From positions 20,828,848 through 20,892,847 of the forward strand of contig NC_045141.1 in the NCBI RefSeq assembly GCF_008831285.2: a DNA stretch of 64,000 nt, read 5' to 3'. Source of the DNA: Nymphaea colorata (Eukaryota > Streptophyta > Magnoliopsida > Nymphaeales > Nymphaeaceae). Position numbers and translations under genes: made by a program. Position 1 is the stretch's first letter. Each line of letters begins with the position of its first letter. Under the pieces are notes generated by a model. It had not been told where the DNA came from. It saw only the letters and a program-made list of their open reading frames with translations, and did no database searches. Below are positions 63,918 through 64,000 of this stretch, one piece after another.

Positions 63918-64000
63918 TCGAATGAATGCAGAGCTGCCATTTTACAGCATCGACAAATAATTGGGAAAGAGAAAGAAAAGTCCTTTGTTTTTTTTTTTTG

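Larger units (their letters stand above)
58560..64000. other. Right-edge spacer, no supported gene
   Basis: AT-rich sequence with tRNA-like repeat pieces, a (C/G)ACCCGAGTCG-type repeat at about 60045-60112, microsatellites, and a GA-rich leader-like stretch at the very end that may belong to a gene outside the window. Confidence 0.5.

Noticed and set aside
1-64000. CRISPR arrays, rRNA genes, intact tRNA genes and known conserved plant miRNAs
   Set aside because: No regularly spaced repeats, rRNA sequence or complete tRNA cloverleaf was recognised, and reading through for common conserved miRNA sequences found none. A covariance-model search would be needed to exclude divergent ones.

Overview
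The window is nuclear DNA from a flowering plant. Genes with introns, AT-rich introns and spacers, long (TA)n/(GA)n microsatellites, short non-autonomous transposons and plant gene families (pectin acetylesterase, family-1 UGTs, F-box/kelch) all point that way. The intronless genes (three UGTs and the F-box/kelch gene) are very GC-rich, with mostly G/C third codon positions, while the intron-bearing genes are AT-rich. That bimodality is common in monocots, but I cannot place the species from the sequence alone.

Layout. 1.5-6.46 kb, minus strand: a complete 12-exon pectin acetylesterase (399 aa). 6.5-12.4 kb: spacer, probably holding its 5' leader and promoter. 12.54-12.97 kb, plus: a small basic orphan protein (143 aa) behind a good TATA box. 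13-19.8 kb: AT-rich spacer with a cluster of three related hAT-like MITEs at 15.4-16.6 kb. 19.88-21.01 kb, minus: intronless SKIP25/KUF1-like F-box/kelch gene. 21-28 kb: spacer with a short element bearing an 8-bp direct repeat, a tRNA-derived SINE with a perfect 12-bp target duplication, and a nested foldback repeat cluster. 28.07-35.66 kb, minus: complete 17-exon ORC3 (752 aa) with one apparent GC-AG intron. 36.9-44.7 kb, plus: a tandem array of three intact intronless UDP-glycosyltransferases. 45.8-49.5 kb, plus: a 4-exon EF-hand protein (169 aa) with an acylation-type N-terminus. 53.5-56.2 kb, plus: a 2-exon DUF716/TMEM45-like membrane protein (275 aa). 56.3-64 kb: spacer with microsatellites, tRNA-like repeat heads and one unexplained 304-codon open frame.

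The intron-exon models for the pectin acetylesterase, ORC3, EF-hand and DUF716 genes were built by hand from splice signals and reading phase. Every junction keeps phase and each model ends at a stop codon, so I regard them as strong. The genes are a normal mix of unrelated plant functions (cell-wall deacetylation, ubiquitin ligase adaptor, DNA replication licensing, specialised-metabolite glycosylation, calcium sensing, membrane protein). Only the three UGTs form a functional cluster, by tandem duplication. I found no convincing undescribed multi-gene system. The observations most worth checking are the UGT array with its divergent linkers, the lipidated EF-hand protein with a hydrophobic tail, the TATA-backed orphan gene and the small transposon families.
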